Below, piece by piece: positions 53,686-62,131 of a stretch of 64,000 bases of DNA. Made by a program: the position numbers and the translations under genes. The notes under the pieces are model-generated. The model was not told where the DNA came from. It made no database searches and saw only the letters and a list, made by a program, of their open reading frames with translations. How positions within the stretch are numbered: the first letter of the stretch is position 1; every line of letters starts with the position of its first letter. The DNA comes from an uncultured Castellaniella sp. (GTDB lineage Bacteria > Pseudomonadota > Gammaproteobacteria > Burkholderiales > Burkholderiaceae_B): the NCBI RefSeq assembly GCF_937988725.1, contig NZ_CALKHS010000004.1, forward strand, positions 372,001 through 436,000, read 5' to 3'.

Positions 53686-54522
53686 ATGTCCACGACCTAC
53701 TATGCGCCGCATGGCGGCCATCCCCCCCAGACCGACCTGCTGACCGATCGCGCCATGTTCACCGAGGCGTACGCCGTCATCCCCAAAGGGGTGGTGCGTG
53801 ACATCGTCACCAGCCACCTGCCGTTCTGGGACAACACCCGCCTGTGGGTGCTGGCCCGCCCGCTGACGGGCTTCGCCGAGACCTTTTCCCAGTACATCGT
53901 CGAGGTCGGCGCCGGCGGCGGCAGCGACCGGCCGGAACTGGATGCCGGGGCCGAAGGCGTGCTGTTCGTGGTCGAGGGGGAAATCGAGGTTACGCTGGAC
54001 GGCGCGGCTCACACCCTGAAGCCGGGCGGCTACGCCTTCATCCCGCCCGCGTCGAACTGGACCCTGCGCAATCGCAGCGCGTCGGCGGCCCGGTTCCACT
54101 GGATCCGCAAGCGCTACCAGGCCGTGGAAGGCCTGGCCGCGCCCGAAGCCTTCTTCACCAACGAGCAGGACATCGAGCCCATCGCCATGCCGGATACCGA
54201 AGGCCGCTGGGTGACGACGCGCTTCGTGGACATGGCCGACATGCGCCACGACATGCACGTGAACATCGTCACCTTCCAGCCCGGCGGCATCATCCCGTTT
54301 GCCGAAACCCACGTGATGGAACACGGTCTGTACGTGCTGGAAGGCCAGGCGGTCTACCGCCTGAACCAGGACTGGGTCGAAGTCCAGGCGGGCGATTTCA
54401 TGTGGCTGCGCGCTTTCTGCCCGCAGGCCTGCTATGCCGGCGGCCCGAAGCCCTTCCGCTACCTGCTGTACAAGGACGTCAACCGCCACGCAGCTCTGAC
54501 CCTGGGCGGTCTGGGCGGCTGA
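53686..54522 (+). CDS. allE: (S)-ureidoglycine aminohydrolase, bicupin
   Basis: This enzyme releases ammonia from (S)-ureidoglycine, giving (S)-ureidoglycolate in allantoin breakdown. The 278-residue product has two cupin domains. The C-terminal one carries the metal-binding pattern FAETHVMEHGLYVLEGQAVY, diagnostic for this family, followed by GDFMWLRAFCPQACYAGG. GAGGAA precedes ATG 53686; the frame extends upstream through the leader hairpin without a good start. No other allantoin or urate genes are in the window, so it stands apart from its pathway. Confidence 0.9.
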   Translation: MSTTYYAPHGGHPPQTDLLTDRAMFTEAYAVIPKGVVRDIVTSHLPFWDNTRLWVLARPLTGFAETFSQYIVEVGAGGGSDRPELDAGAEGVLFVVEGEIEVTLDGAAHTLKPGGYAFIPPASNWTLRNRSASAARFHWIRKRYQAVEGLAAPEAFFTNEQDIEPIAMPDTEGRWVTTRFVDMADMRHDMHVNIVTFQPGGIIPFAETHVMEHGLYVLEGQAVYRLNQDWVEVQAGDFMWLRAFCPQACYAGGPKPFRYLLYKDVNRHAALTLGGLGG

Positions 54523-54545
54523 TCGCGCTTTTTCCGAAAGCCTTT

Positions 54546-54581
54546 GAAAAGGGCGTCCTTCGCATGAAGGATGCCCTTTTC
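54546..54581. terminator. Bidirectional terminator between allE and lysR
   Basis: GAAAAGGGCGTCCTTC (54546-54561) pairs with GAAGGATGCCCTTTTC (54566-54581) across GCAT, with one G-T wobble on the allE strand. The A/T ends of the stem give T-runs on both strands, suiting the convergent genes. Confidence 0.8.
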
Positions 54582-54620
54582 GCGTTCCAGGCCTGCGTGG
54601 CTTGCGTCGCCTGCCAGGCG

Positions 54621-55499
54621 TCAGGGCAGCAGCGGGGTCTCGCCGGCGAGCATGCCGGCCAGGGCCTGCGCAAGGGCCAGGACCGTGGCGTTGGCCGTGG
54701 GCCGGTGGAACAGCCCGATTTCGTATCCGTCGACGGGCGGCAGGCCGTCCCTGGCGCCGAGGACGGCGTGATCGGCGGTGACGGTGCGCCGCGGCAGCAG
54801 GCTGATGCCCAGGCCGGCGGCCACGGCGCTCTGGATGCCGTTCAGGCTGGAACAGGTGTAGGCGATGCGCCAGTTGCGGCCCATGGCCTCGATGCCGCGG
54901 ATGATGTCGTCCCGGTACAGGCCGCGAGGCGGAAACGTCACCAGGGGCACCGGGTCGAGGTGCAGGCAGGGGTGTGTCGCGCTGTCGATCCAGGCCAGGG
55001 ATTCGGCCTGGCAGGCGACGGCAGCGCGGCTGTGGCGGCGCTGCTTGGTCAGGATCAGGTCCAGTTCCCCGCGATCGAAGCTGGCGGTCAGGCCGGCGCA
55101 GAGTCCGCTGGTGATCTCCAGCTTGACCTGGGGATGGTCCCGGCTGAAGGCCGCCAGCACCTGCGTCGTGCGGCTGGCGACGAAGTCCTCGGGCACGCCC
55201 AGCCGCACGGTGGTGGCGACGGCCGCGCCGGCCAGCACGTCCAGGAGCTGGTCGTTCAGGGCCAGCAGATGGCGGGCATGGCTCAGCAGCGCCTGGCCGG
55301 CTTCGGTCGGCAGGACCTCGCGGTTGCCCCGGTCCAGCAGCCGGTGGCCGGCCATGTCTTCGAGGCGGCGAATTTTCTGGCTGATCGTGGATTGGGTGGA
55401 GTGGAGCCGCGCGGCCGCGGCCGTGAAGCCGCCGCAGTCCACGACCGTGACGAGGGCTTTCAGCAGGTCCAGGTCGAAGAGCGGCCGATTCGGTGTCAT
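54621..55499 (-). CDS. LysR-family transcriptional regulator
   Basis: The 292-residue product has the N-terminal winged helix (FDLDLLKALVTVVDCGGFTAAAARLHSTQ, split here for brevity by its core FTAAAARLH and STISQKIRRLE) and a type 2 periplasmic-fold sensor domain (VRLGVPEDFVASRT, GLGISLLPRRTV). ATG 55499 is chosen because GGAAG precedes it and the start fits the family; upstream ATGs (55511, 55553) are less likely. It is convergent with allE, so regulation of allE is possible but not implied by a shared promoter. It is divergent from the DadA-like gene 189 bases away, a more usual target arrangement. Confidence 0.9.
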   Translation of the reverse strand: MTPNRPLFDLDLLKALVTVVDCGGFTAAAARLHSTQSTISQKIRRLEDMAGHRLLDRGNREVLPTEAGQALLSHARHLLALNDQLLDVLAGAAVATTVRLGVPEDFVASRTTQVLAAFSRDHPQVKLEITSGLCAGLTASFDRGELDLILTKQRRHSRAAVACQAESLAWIDSATHPCLHLDPVPLVTFPPRGLYRDDIIRGIEAMGRNWRIAYTCSSLNGIQSAVAAGLGISLLPRRTVTADHAVLGARDGLPPVDGYEIGLFHRPTANATVLALAQALAGMLAGETPLLP

Positions 55500-55688
55500 G
55501 TGGGCTTCCATTGCATGATCCGGTTTGCGAATGGAGTGCCTTGCTTTTAACACGAAGGTCCGGGCCCGGTAAATTCAGCGGCTCCCCGCGCCGAGACGCT
55601 TCCGCCGGCCAGCGCGCGGGGAGCCGCTGCGGGGCCGGCGGCGCGTGTTATCGTGCGGCGATCGACCATCATCGCGCATCCATCCGAC

Positions 55689-56954
55689 ATGTCCAACTCG
55701 CAAGGCGCGGCCTCCGGCGTCATCGTCATCGGCGGCGGGATCATCGGCACGCTGGCCGCCTGCCGTCTGCTGGAGTCCGGCCTGTCCGTCACCCTGATCG
55801 AGGCCGATCCGGAGGGGCTGTGCTGCTCGACCGGCAATGCGGGGAGCCTCAGCGCGGGCTCGGTGGCCCCCCTGGGCATGCCCGGCGTCTGGAAGCAGGT
55901 GCCCGCCATGCTGCTGGACCGGGACGGGCCGCTCAGCGTCCGCGCGGATTACGCATTGCGCGTCGCGCCGTGGCTGATCCGATTCCTGCGCGCGTCGGCG
56001 CCGGCCCGGGTCGAACGCGCCGCCTCGGCCCTGCACGCGCTGAACGCGCCTTCCGTCGCCCTGTACCGTGAATGGACGCGCCGGATCGGCGCGCCGGAAC
56101 TGCTGCGGGCGACCGGGCAGTTGCAGGTCTATCAAAGCGCGCAGGCCGTCGAAAAGGACGCCCGCGGCTGGCGCATGAGGCGTGAACACGGGGTCGACGT
56201 GCGCGATGTGGATTCCGCGGAGCTGCACGAACTCGAGCCCGGCGTCGGCCCCCAGTTCACCCGGGGCGTCTTCCTGCCAGACGAGGGCATGATCGTGAAT
56301 CCCGGGCGGTTGCTCGAAGCTTCGCGCGCGATGTTCGCGGCGGCGGGTGGCGACATCGTCCAGGCGCGCGTGGATTCCGTGACGCCGGTCGGCAGCGATC
56401 GGGTCGCCGTGCGCACGGATCGCGGCATCCGCGAGGCGGCCAAGGCCGTCATCGCCGCGGGCGCCTGGTCGCATCGCCTGGCGGGCGGCCTGGGCGACCG
56501 GCTGCCGCTGGAGTCGCAGCGGGGTTATCACGTCCTGATGCGCAATCCCGGGGTCGCGCTGCGGCGGCCGGTGGTCTTCGCCGAAGCCAAGATCTTCGCG
56601 ACGCCCATGGAGATGGGCCTGCGGGTGGCGGGCACGGTGGAATTCGGCAGCCTGGAAACCCCGCCCAACCCGCGCCGCGCCCAGGCCCTGCTGCGCAACA
56701 GCCGGAAGCTCTTTCCGCAACTGGATGTCGGCGCGCCGGAGGACCGGGTCGAATGGATGGGGAATCGGCCCTGCTTCCCCGATTCGTTGCCGGTCATCGA
56801 CCATGCGCGCGATTCCAGGCGGGTGGTCTATGCGTTCGGCCACGGCCATCTGGGCCTGACGCAGGCGCCGGCGACCGCCCGGGCCGTGGCGGATCTGGTG
56901 TTGGAGCGGCCCTCGGAGATCGACCTGGCCCCGTATGGCGCGCGGCGCTTCTGA
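55689..56954 (+). CDS. DadA-like FAD-dependent amino-acid oxidase/dehydrogenase
   Basis: The 421-residue protein has the N-terminal FAD fold VIVIGGGIIGTLAACRLL and the acidic strand LIEAD. It carries the D-amino-acid dehydrogenase-type features CCSTGNAGSLSAG, LPLESQRGYHVLM and the C-terminal GHGHLGLTQAPATARAVADL. It probably oxidises a D-amino acid or related amine; the substrate is unknown. It is divergent from the LysR gene, which may control it. ATG 55689 suits the FAD motif; ATG 55653 would add a 12-residue extension. Confidence 0.87.
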   Translation: MSNSQGAASGVIVIGGGIIGTLAACRLLESGLSVTLIEADPEGLCCSTGNAGSLSAGSVAPLGMPGVWKQVPAMLLDRDGPLSVRADYALRVAPWLIRFLRASAPARVERAASALHALNAPSVALYREWTRRIGAPELLRATGQLQVYQSAQAVEKDARGWRMRREHGVDVRDVDSAELHELEPGVGPQFTRGVFLPDEGMIVNPGRLLEASRAMFAAAGGDIVQARVDSVTPVGSDRVAVRTDRGIREAAKAVIAAGAWSHRLAGGLGDRLPLESQRGYHVLMRNPGVALRRPVVFAEAKIFATPMEMGLRVAGTVEFGSLETPPNPRRAQALLRNSRKLFPQLDVGAPEDRVEWMGNRPCFPDSLPVIDHARDSRRVVYAFGHGHLGLTQAPATARAVADLVLERPSEIDLAPYGARRF

Positions 56955-56969
56955 TCGGCGGCGTGTTCC

Positions 56970-57587
56970 CTAGCGCAGGTCGCCGCCCCGCAGCCATGTC
57001 AGGTAGGCCGCGCGGGTGGCGGCGGAGACGGATTCCAGCGCTTTCTGGTGCTTGACCTGGTGCCGCAGCGCCAGCCGCGCGTCGGCCACGGCGCGGGATT
57101 TGCAGAACCAGTGGCAGCTGTGCTGGAACAGGTAGAGCTCCGCCGACAGGTGGTAGGCGCGGTCTTTCGGGTTCAGGCGGTCTTCATTGTCCACGACGCG
57201 GCGCAGCCCGGCGGCGTGGATGCGCAGCAGTTCGCGGAAATCCCGGGTCGATGCGGGCAGCAGGCGCTCGATGTAGGGCACGCAGAAGGGCAGCACGCCC
57301 ATGCGGGTGGCCTGAGCATCCTCTTTTTGCATGGAATCGGCCAGCGCGCGCATCTGCGCCGCCACGCTGTTTTCGGCCTGGGCGAAGGTCTCCAGCACCT
57401 GGAGCTGGCGGCTTTCCTCTTTTTCGTGGATGGCGCGGGTGTAGCCCTGCGTCAGCGTTTCCATGTGGCGTTCGAGCTGCAGATCGGCCAGGTGGCGTCC
57501 CAGCAGCGCGATGCGGGCGCGCTGGCAGCGCAGGCACAGCAGCCGCCATGTCACGATGACGGCCAATAGGGTTAAGGCGATATCCAT
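56970..57587 (-). CDS. Uncharacterised membrane-anchored helical protein
   Basis: I do not recognise this 205-residue protein. It has one N-terminal membrane segment (IALTLLAVIVTWRLLCL) followed by a mostly alpha-helical, charged domain. The region QRARIALLGRHLADLQLERHMETL to ESRQLQVLETFAQAE is probably coiled-coil. Two cysteines and many His/Arg residues sit in QHSCHWFCKSRAVADARLAL. The codon bias is like that of neighbouring genes, so it is likely real. ATG 57587 is preferred because upstream codons overlap the lysR remnant. It ends 15 bases from the end of the DadA-like gene. Confidence 0.62.
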   Translation of the reverse strand: MDIALTLLAVIVTWRLLCLRCQRARIALLGRHLADLQLERHMETLTQGYTRAIHEKEESRQLQVLETFAQAENSVAAQMRALADSMQKEDAQATRMGVLPFCVPYIERLLPASTRDFRELLRIHAAGLRRVVDNEDRLNPKDRAYHLSAELYLFQHSCHWFCKSRAVADARLALRHQVKHQKALESVSAATRAAYLTWLRGGDLR

Positions 57588-57645
57588 TGTTCGGGTTCTC
57601 TGATCGTTTGATTCGGCCGTTCGGCCAGGGCGGCTTGCGCGCGGT

Positions 57646-57897
57646 TCAGGCGTCGAAGGGCTGCTTGCCCACGGCCTCGGCCACGTAGTCGACAAAGCAG
57701 GTGATGCGCGCCGCCAGCGCCGTGTGCCGCAGCGTTTCGGCGCTGGAGGACGCGATCGTCGGCCGGATGCGCAGGACGTCGCTCGCGGCGTTGCGCAGCG
57801 GCCAGTCGTTCAGGGTCTCGGGCTGGGTGAAGCCCGGCGGCGCGTGGGTTCCCATCTGCCCCTCGGCCTGATCCACCGAGGCCAGGATGGTCTTCAT
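57646..57897 (-). pseudogene. Internally deleted LysR regulator remnant (YafC-like)
   Basis: The 83-codon frame is not a complete regulator. GFTQPETLNDWPLRN and IRPTIASSSAETLRHTALA match the effector domain of YafC-type LysR proteins (compare, from memory, GFTEPASLNTWP and SGETLK). The very C-terminus ARITCFVDYVAEAVGKQP matches their end. The DNA-binding domain and the segment between ETLRHTALA and ARITCF are missing. So at least two deletions have removed about three quarters of the gene while leaving a start, a stop and one frame. It faces the dkgB remnant, as yafC faces dkgB in E. coli. Confidence 0.75.
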
Positions 57898-57996
57898 CTT
57901 TGAATTTAAGTCAATAGAGTTTGTTTTATGGCGGGCTTAATCCGCAAATGTAAATCTAGCATACTGCCTCCATTCCTCAACGACTCGGGCGCCTCC

Positions 57997-58128
57997 ATGA
58001 GCAACATTCCTTCTCTCGGCGTCGGCGCCTTCCGCCTCACCGGCCCGCGCCGGTCAATGGATGGCGTGGCGCTGCCCGAATTCATGGAGGCCCCGACCTC
58101 GATCCCCAAAGAGACCTGCAATGTCTGA
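57997..58128 (+). pseudogene. dkgB-like aldo-keto reductase remnant
   Basis: The 43-codon frame starts MSNIPSLGVGAFRLTG, very like the N-terminus of 2,5-diketo-D-gluconate reductase B (IPAFGLGTFRL in E. coli, from memory). It then jumps to GVALPEFMEA, resembling the internal VEEFMQA segment of the same protein. The catalytic Asp-Tyr-Lys-His region and the whole C-terminus are gone. Its last codons run into the ribosome-binding region and start of the Old Yellow Enzyme gene. The AT-rich promoter gap to the lysR remnant survives. Confidence 0.68.
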
Positions 58129-59239
58129 TATTCAAGATCCCCTGTTCAAACCGCATGCTCTGGGCGCCCTCGAACTCCCCAACCGCATCGTGATGCCGCC
58201 GATGACGCGCTCGCGCGCCAGCCAGCCCGGCGACGTGCCCAACGCGCTGATGGCCGAATACTATGCCCAGCGCGCCAGCGCCGGCCTGATCATCAGCGAG
58301 GGCGCCTGGATTTCGCCGCTGGGCAAGGGCTACGCCTGGACGCCTGGCATCCATACCCCCGAGCAGATCGCCGGCTGGCGGCTGGTGACCGAGGCCGTTC
58401 ACGCCGCCGGCGGGCGCATCTTCGCGCAGTTGTGGCACGTGGGCCGCCTGAGCCACACCAGCCTGCTGGACGGACAGTCGCCCGTCTCCTCCTCGGCCAT
58501 CCAGGCCCGGGGCGTGAACGTGTTCGTGGCGGATGACGACGGCAAGCCCGGGTTTGTCCAGGCTTCCATGCCGCGCGCCTTGAGCGTCGACGAGATCCGC
58601 GCCATTGTGGGCGACTATCGCCAGGCCGCGCGCAATGCGATGGCGGCCGGCTTCGACGGCGTCGAGCTGCATGCCGCCAACGGCTATCTGGTCAACCAGT
58701 TCATCGATTCCAACGCCAACGACCGCACGGACGCATACGGCGGTTCGCTGGAGAACCGCCTGCGCTTCCTGGGCGAGGTGGCGGACGCGCTGATCGAAGG
58801 CGCCGGCGCCGCAGGCCGCGTCGGCATCCGCCTGGCGCCGCTGACCACGCTCAACGGCTGCGAGGATGCGGACCCTGAAACCACTTACCTGGGGGCGGCC
58901 AGGCTGCTTGCCCGCCTCGGCGTGGGCTACATCCACATCGCCGAGGCCGACTGGGAGCAGGCCCCGCACATGCCTGTCTCGTTCAAGCGGCGTTTGCGCG
59001 AGTCATTCCCCGGCGCCATGATCTATGCCGGCGCCTATACCGCCGAGCGCGCCCGTCAGGCCTTGGAAGAGGGTTGGGCCGACCTGATCGGCTTCGGCCG
59101 CCCCTTCGTCGCCAATCCCGATCTGCCCGAGCGCCTGCGCCTCGGGGCGCCGCTTGCCCTGCCGGAGCGCGAAACGCTGTTCGGCGGCGGCGAGCGCGGC
59201 CTGACCGATTATCCCGCCCTGGAGTCCGCGGCGGCCTGA
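58121..59239 (+). CDS. nemA: Old Yellow Enzyme family alkene reductase (NemA-like)
   Basis: This FMN enzyme reduces activated C=C bonds and sometimes nitro groups with NAD(P)H. The 372-residue product shows IVMPPMTRSRA, the substrate-binding pair in ELHAANGYLVNQF, and the signature DRTDAYGGSLENR. FMN phosphate is held by IYAGAY and LIGFGRPFVANPDLP. AAAGAGA precedes ATG 58121, which overlaps the end of the dkgB remnant. It may now use that gene's promoter. Its 3' end overlaps the convergent nucleosidase gene by 31 bases. Confidence 0.92.
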   Translation: MSDIQDPLFKPHALGALELPNRIVMPPMTRSRASQPGDVPNALMAEYYAQRASAGLIISEGAWISPLGKGYAWTPGIHTPEQIAGWRLVTEAVHAAGGRIFAQLWHVGRLSHTSLLDGQSPVSSSAIQARGVNVFVADDDGKPGFVQASMPRALSVDEIRAIVGDYRQAARNAMAAGFDGVELHAANGYLVNQFIDSNANDRTDAYGGSLENRLRFLGEVADALIEGAGAAGRVGIRLAPLTTLNGCEDADPETTYLGAARLLARLGVGYIHIAEADWEQAPHMPVSFKRRLRESFPGAMIYAGAYTAERARQALEEGWADLIGFGRPFVANPDLPERLRLGAPLALPERETLFGGGERGLTDYPALESAAA

Positions 59240-60009
59240 GACCCGCTTAGCCAGCGCCGGATGATCGCCACGCTGTAGCGCGACTCCACTTCGGTGATGA
59301 ACCGGGGGAAGTCCACGCTGGCTGAATCGTCCGCCCGGTCGGACATGATGCGCACGGCCGCGAACGGGATACCCCATTCGTGGCAGACCTGGGCCACTGC
59401 CGCGCCTTCCATCTCCACGGCCAGCGCATCGGGCAGGGCGCCGCGCAGCGCCGTGCTTTCCGCCGCCGTCGATACGAACCGGTCGCCGCTGACGATCAGG
59501 CCCGAGTGGACGCGGGGCGCCGTCAGGCCGAAGGCGTGCATGACCGCGTCCCCCACCAGGGACGATGGATCCGCCAGCACGTCGCGCGCGCTGCGGCTCA
59601 GGCCGTCGGCCAGCGCCGCGTCGGCCTCGAATCGGGCGATGCCCGTCAAGGGGATTTCCCATCGGGGAAACAGGGGTGACGCGTCGACGTCGTGCTGCAG
59701 GAACTCGGTCGATACGACCACGTCGCCGATGGCCACCTGCGGCGACAAAGCGCCCGCCACGCCGGTGAAGATCATGGCGCGGACGCCGAACCGCGACGCC
59801 AGCGCGGCGGCCGTCGCCGCCGCCGCCACTTTGCCCACGCGGGACAGCACCAGGACGACCGGGCGGCCGTCCAGGTCGCCGATCCAGAATTCGCGGCTGC
59901 CGAGGTGGACGCATTGCCCGCCCCGCATCAGCGCGAGCAGGCCGCTCAGTTCCTGGTGCAGGGCGGCGATGATGCCGATGGGGCTGGCTGGGTTCGGGGC
60001 GGTGGTCAC
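59209..60009 (-). CDS. mtnN: 5'-methylthioadenosine/S-adenosylhomocysteine nucleosidase
   Basis: The enzyme cleaves adenine from methylthioadenosine and S-adenosylhomocysteine. The 266-residue product shows IGIIAALHQEL (catalytic Glu), VGKVAAAATAAALASRF, FTGVAGALS, the ribose-binding AVEMEGAAVAQV and the catalytic Asp in IMSDRADDSA. It is slightly longer than E. coli MtnN (232). Translation begins at a GTG; no ATG lies near the first conserved strand. The gene is convergent with nemA and overlaps its end. Confidence 0.87.
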   Translation of the reverse strand: MTTAPNPASPIGIIAALHQELSGLLALMRGGQCVHLGSREFWIGDLDGRPVVLVLSRVGKVAAAATAAALASRFGVRAMIFTGVAGALSPQVAIGDVVVSTEFLQHDVDASPLFPRWEIPLTGIARFEADAALADGLSRSARDVLADPSSLVGDAVMHAFGLTAPRVHSGLIVSGDRFVSTAAESTALRGALPDALAVEMEGAAVAQVCHEWGIPFAAVRIMSDRADDSASVDFPRFITEVESRYSVAIIRRWLSGSQAAADSRAG

Positions 60010-60148
60010 GGGTGTTCTCTATTTGATCGGGAGTCTGTTCGCCCAGGATCCGCGCGGCGTGTTTTCGGGCGAGGCGATAGGATACCGTGACGGCGCATGC
60101 CTGTTCCCGGCCGCCTCGCCTGAGCGGCTTCCGCCGGGCCATGACGGC

Positions 60149-62131
60149 TCAGCGCCAGCGCCTGATCTGCCAGAGGAAGTACGAGCCGCCCGCCAGCGAG
60201 GCCATCAGGCCGGCCGGGACTTCCTGGGGAAACAGGATCTGGCGTCCCATCCAGTCGGCCAGGATCATCACGATGGCGCCCATCAGGGCGGCTGCCGTCA
60301 ACTGCTCCCGCGCCCGCCGAAAGCCCAGCGCGCGCGCCATGTGCGGAGCGATCAGTCCGACGAATGACAGGGGGCCGACCACCAGCGTCGCCAGGGCGCT
60401 CGAGGCGGCGGCGATCAGCAGCATGGCGACGCGGGCCTTGTGCACAGGCACCCCCAGGGCGTGGACCGTGGGCTGCCCCAGGGGGAACAGGTCCTGCCAG
60501 CGGCTGGTCGCGGCCGCCAGCGGCAGGGCGGCCGCGACCAGGGCCAGCAGCAGCCAGCTCATCGACGCCGAGGCGTAATAGGTCGAGCCGGACAGCCAGG
60601 CGGTGACCTGCTGGCCGCGCGGATCTCCGTCGGCCAGCAGCAGGCTGCGCAGGGCCTCGTAGAGCGCGCCGAGCGCGATGCCCGTGAGCAGTATCCCTTG
60701 CGGGGAATAACGATTGCGCCGGTTTGATGCGAGTATCAGCAGCAGCGCGGCGCCAGCGCCCAGCAGCGCCATGCCGGAGAGCGCGAGGTAGCCGGGCTGC
60801 CGCAGCAGGAACACGCCCAGCAACAGGGCGATGGCGCTGCCGCTGCTGACCCCGAGCAGTTCGGGACTGGCCAGCGGATTGCCCGTCAGGCGTTGAAGAA
60901 TCGTGCCGGACAACGCCAGGAGAACGCCGCCGCAGCCTGCCGCGATCACGCGCGGCAGCCGCCATTGCAGGCTGTTGGAGCCGAATGGCGCTTGCCAATG
61001 CCAGCCGTGCAGCAATTGTCCGAATGACAATGCCAGCAGGAGCGCCAGCAGGAGCAGGACGCCGAGCCACGCCATGCCGCGCGCGGCGCCGTGCTGGAAG
61101 GGCATGCGGGCGTCGCCGGCGGCGCCTGGCGCCGTCGGCAGGCGCAGGCGGGTCAGGAGCCACAGCAGCAGCGGCACGCCAAGCGCCGCCGTGACGGCGC
61201 CCGTGGGCACGAAGGCGCTGACCTCCGAGGCGTACGCCTGTACCAGCTGGTCGGCGCAGGCCAGCAGCAGCGCGCCGAACAGCATCGAGAGCGGCAGGCG
61301 CGACGCCAGCCGGGGGGCGCCCGCGAGCTTCATGATGTTCGGCGCCGCCAGGCCCACGAAGCCGATCACGCCGACGCCGCTGACGAGGCTGCCCGCCAGG
61401 AATACGGCGATGCCCAGCCCGATCAGCCGGAGGTGGCGCACCGGCAGTCCGAGGCCGTGCAGCGTGACGTCGTCCAGAGTCGCCAGTCGCAGCGGGCGCA
61501 GCAGCGGCAGCAGGCAGAGGACGCAGATCAACAGGCGCGGGGCCAGGAAGCGCACGCCGTCCCAACCCTGCTGCGCCAGCGAACCCGCGCCCCATATCAG
61601 CAGTCCCGAGAGCGCCTCGTGGTTGAACAGCAGCAGCACGATGGAGAGGCCGCCCAGCAGCAGATTCAGCGTCATCCCCACCACGATCAGCACCAGCGGA
61701 TCCAGGCCATGGCGCCAGCTGAGGCGGAAGACCAATGCCAGCGTCAGGCCCGCGCCCAGCATCGCCGCCCATTCCCGCCCTTGCGCCAGCAGGCTGGGCG
61801 CGAACAAGGTGGCCAGCATCAGGGCCACGCTGGCGCCGCTGGAAATGCCCAGCGTCGCCGCCGATGCGAGCGGGTTGCGCAGCAGCAACTGCAGCAGTTC
61901 TCCCGCCAGCGCCAGTCCGCCGCCCGCAAGCAGCGCAAGGACCAGGCGCGGCCACCAGCTTTGCGACAGCAGCAGTTCCGCGACGGCGGCGTTCGCGGGA
62001 GAGGCGGCGCGCAGGGCGGCCAGGGCGGCGGACATGCCGCCCAGCGGCTGCAGGCTGACGGCGGCAAGCATTGCCAGCAGGAACGCCAGGCCTGCGCAGA
62101 TGAGGATGGCGGTGCGTGGTGTCGCCGTCAT
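60149..62131 (-). CDS. fhuB: Ferric-hydroxamate ABC transporter permease FhuB
   Basis: FhuB is the double-length permease moving ferric hydroxamates across the inner membrane. The 660-residue protein is a fusion of two FecCD-type halves of about ten helices each. Each half has the G-N-P-L-A-S-P/A motif (LRNPLASAATLGISSGAS and TGNPLASPELLGVSSGSA) and a coupling region (GFVGLAAPNIMKLAG and FVGLIAPHMARALG). Its ATG overlaps the fhuD stop as ATGA. It is the last gene of the fhuFCDB order. Confidence 0.95.
   Translation of the reverse strand: MTATPRTAILICAGLAFLLAMLAAVSLQPLGGMSAALAALRAASPANAAVAELLLSQSWWPRLVLALLAGGGLALAGELLQLLLRNPLASAATLGISSGASVALMLATLFAPSLLAQGREWAAMLGAGLTLALVFRLSWRHGLDPLVLIVVGMTLNLLLGGLSIVLLLFNHEALSGLLIWGAGSLAQQGWDGVRFLAPRLLICVLCLLPLLRPLRLATLDDVTLHGLGLPVRHLRLIGLGIAVFLAGSLVSGVGVIGFVGLAAPNIMKLAGAPRLASRLPLSMLFGALLLACADQLVQAYASEVSAFVPTGAVTAALGVPLLLWLLTRLRLPTAPGAAGDARMPFQHGAARGMAWLGVLLLLALLLALSFGQLLHGWHWQAPFGSNSLQWRLPRVIAAGCGGVLLALSGTILQRLTGNPLASPELLGVSSGSAIALLLGVFLLRQPGYLALSGMALLGAGAALLLILASNRRNRYSPQGILLTGIALGALYEALRSLLLADGDPRGQQVTAWLSGSTYYASASMSWLLLALVAAALPLAAATSRWQDLFPLGQPTVHALGVPVHKARVAMLLIAAASSALATLVVGPLSFVGLIAPHMARALGFRRAREQLTAAALMGAIVMILADWMGRQILFPQEVPAGLMASLAGGSYFLWQIRRWR

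Noticed and set aside
57906..58121. Minus-strand 71-codon frame over the dkgB remnant
   Set aside because: No similarity to anything recognisable and antisense to the remnant; composition reflects the opposite strand.
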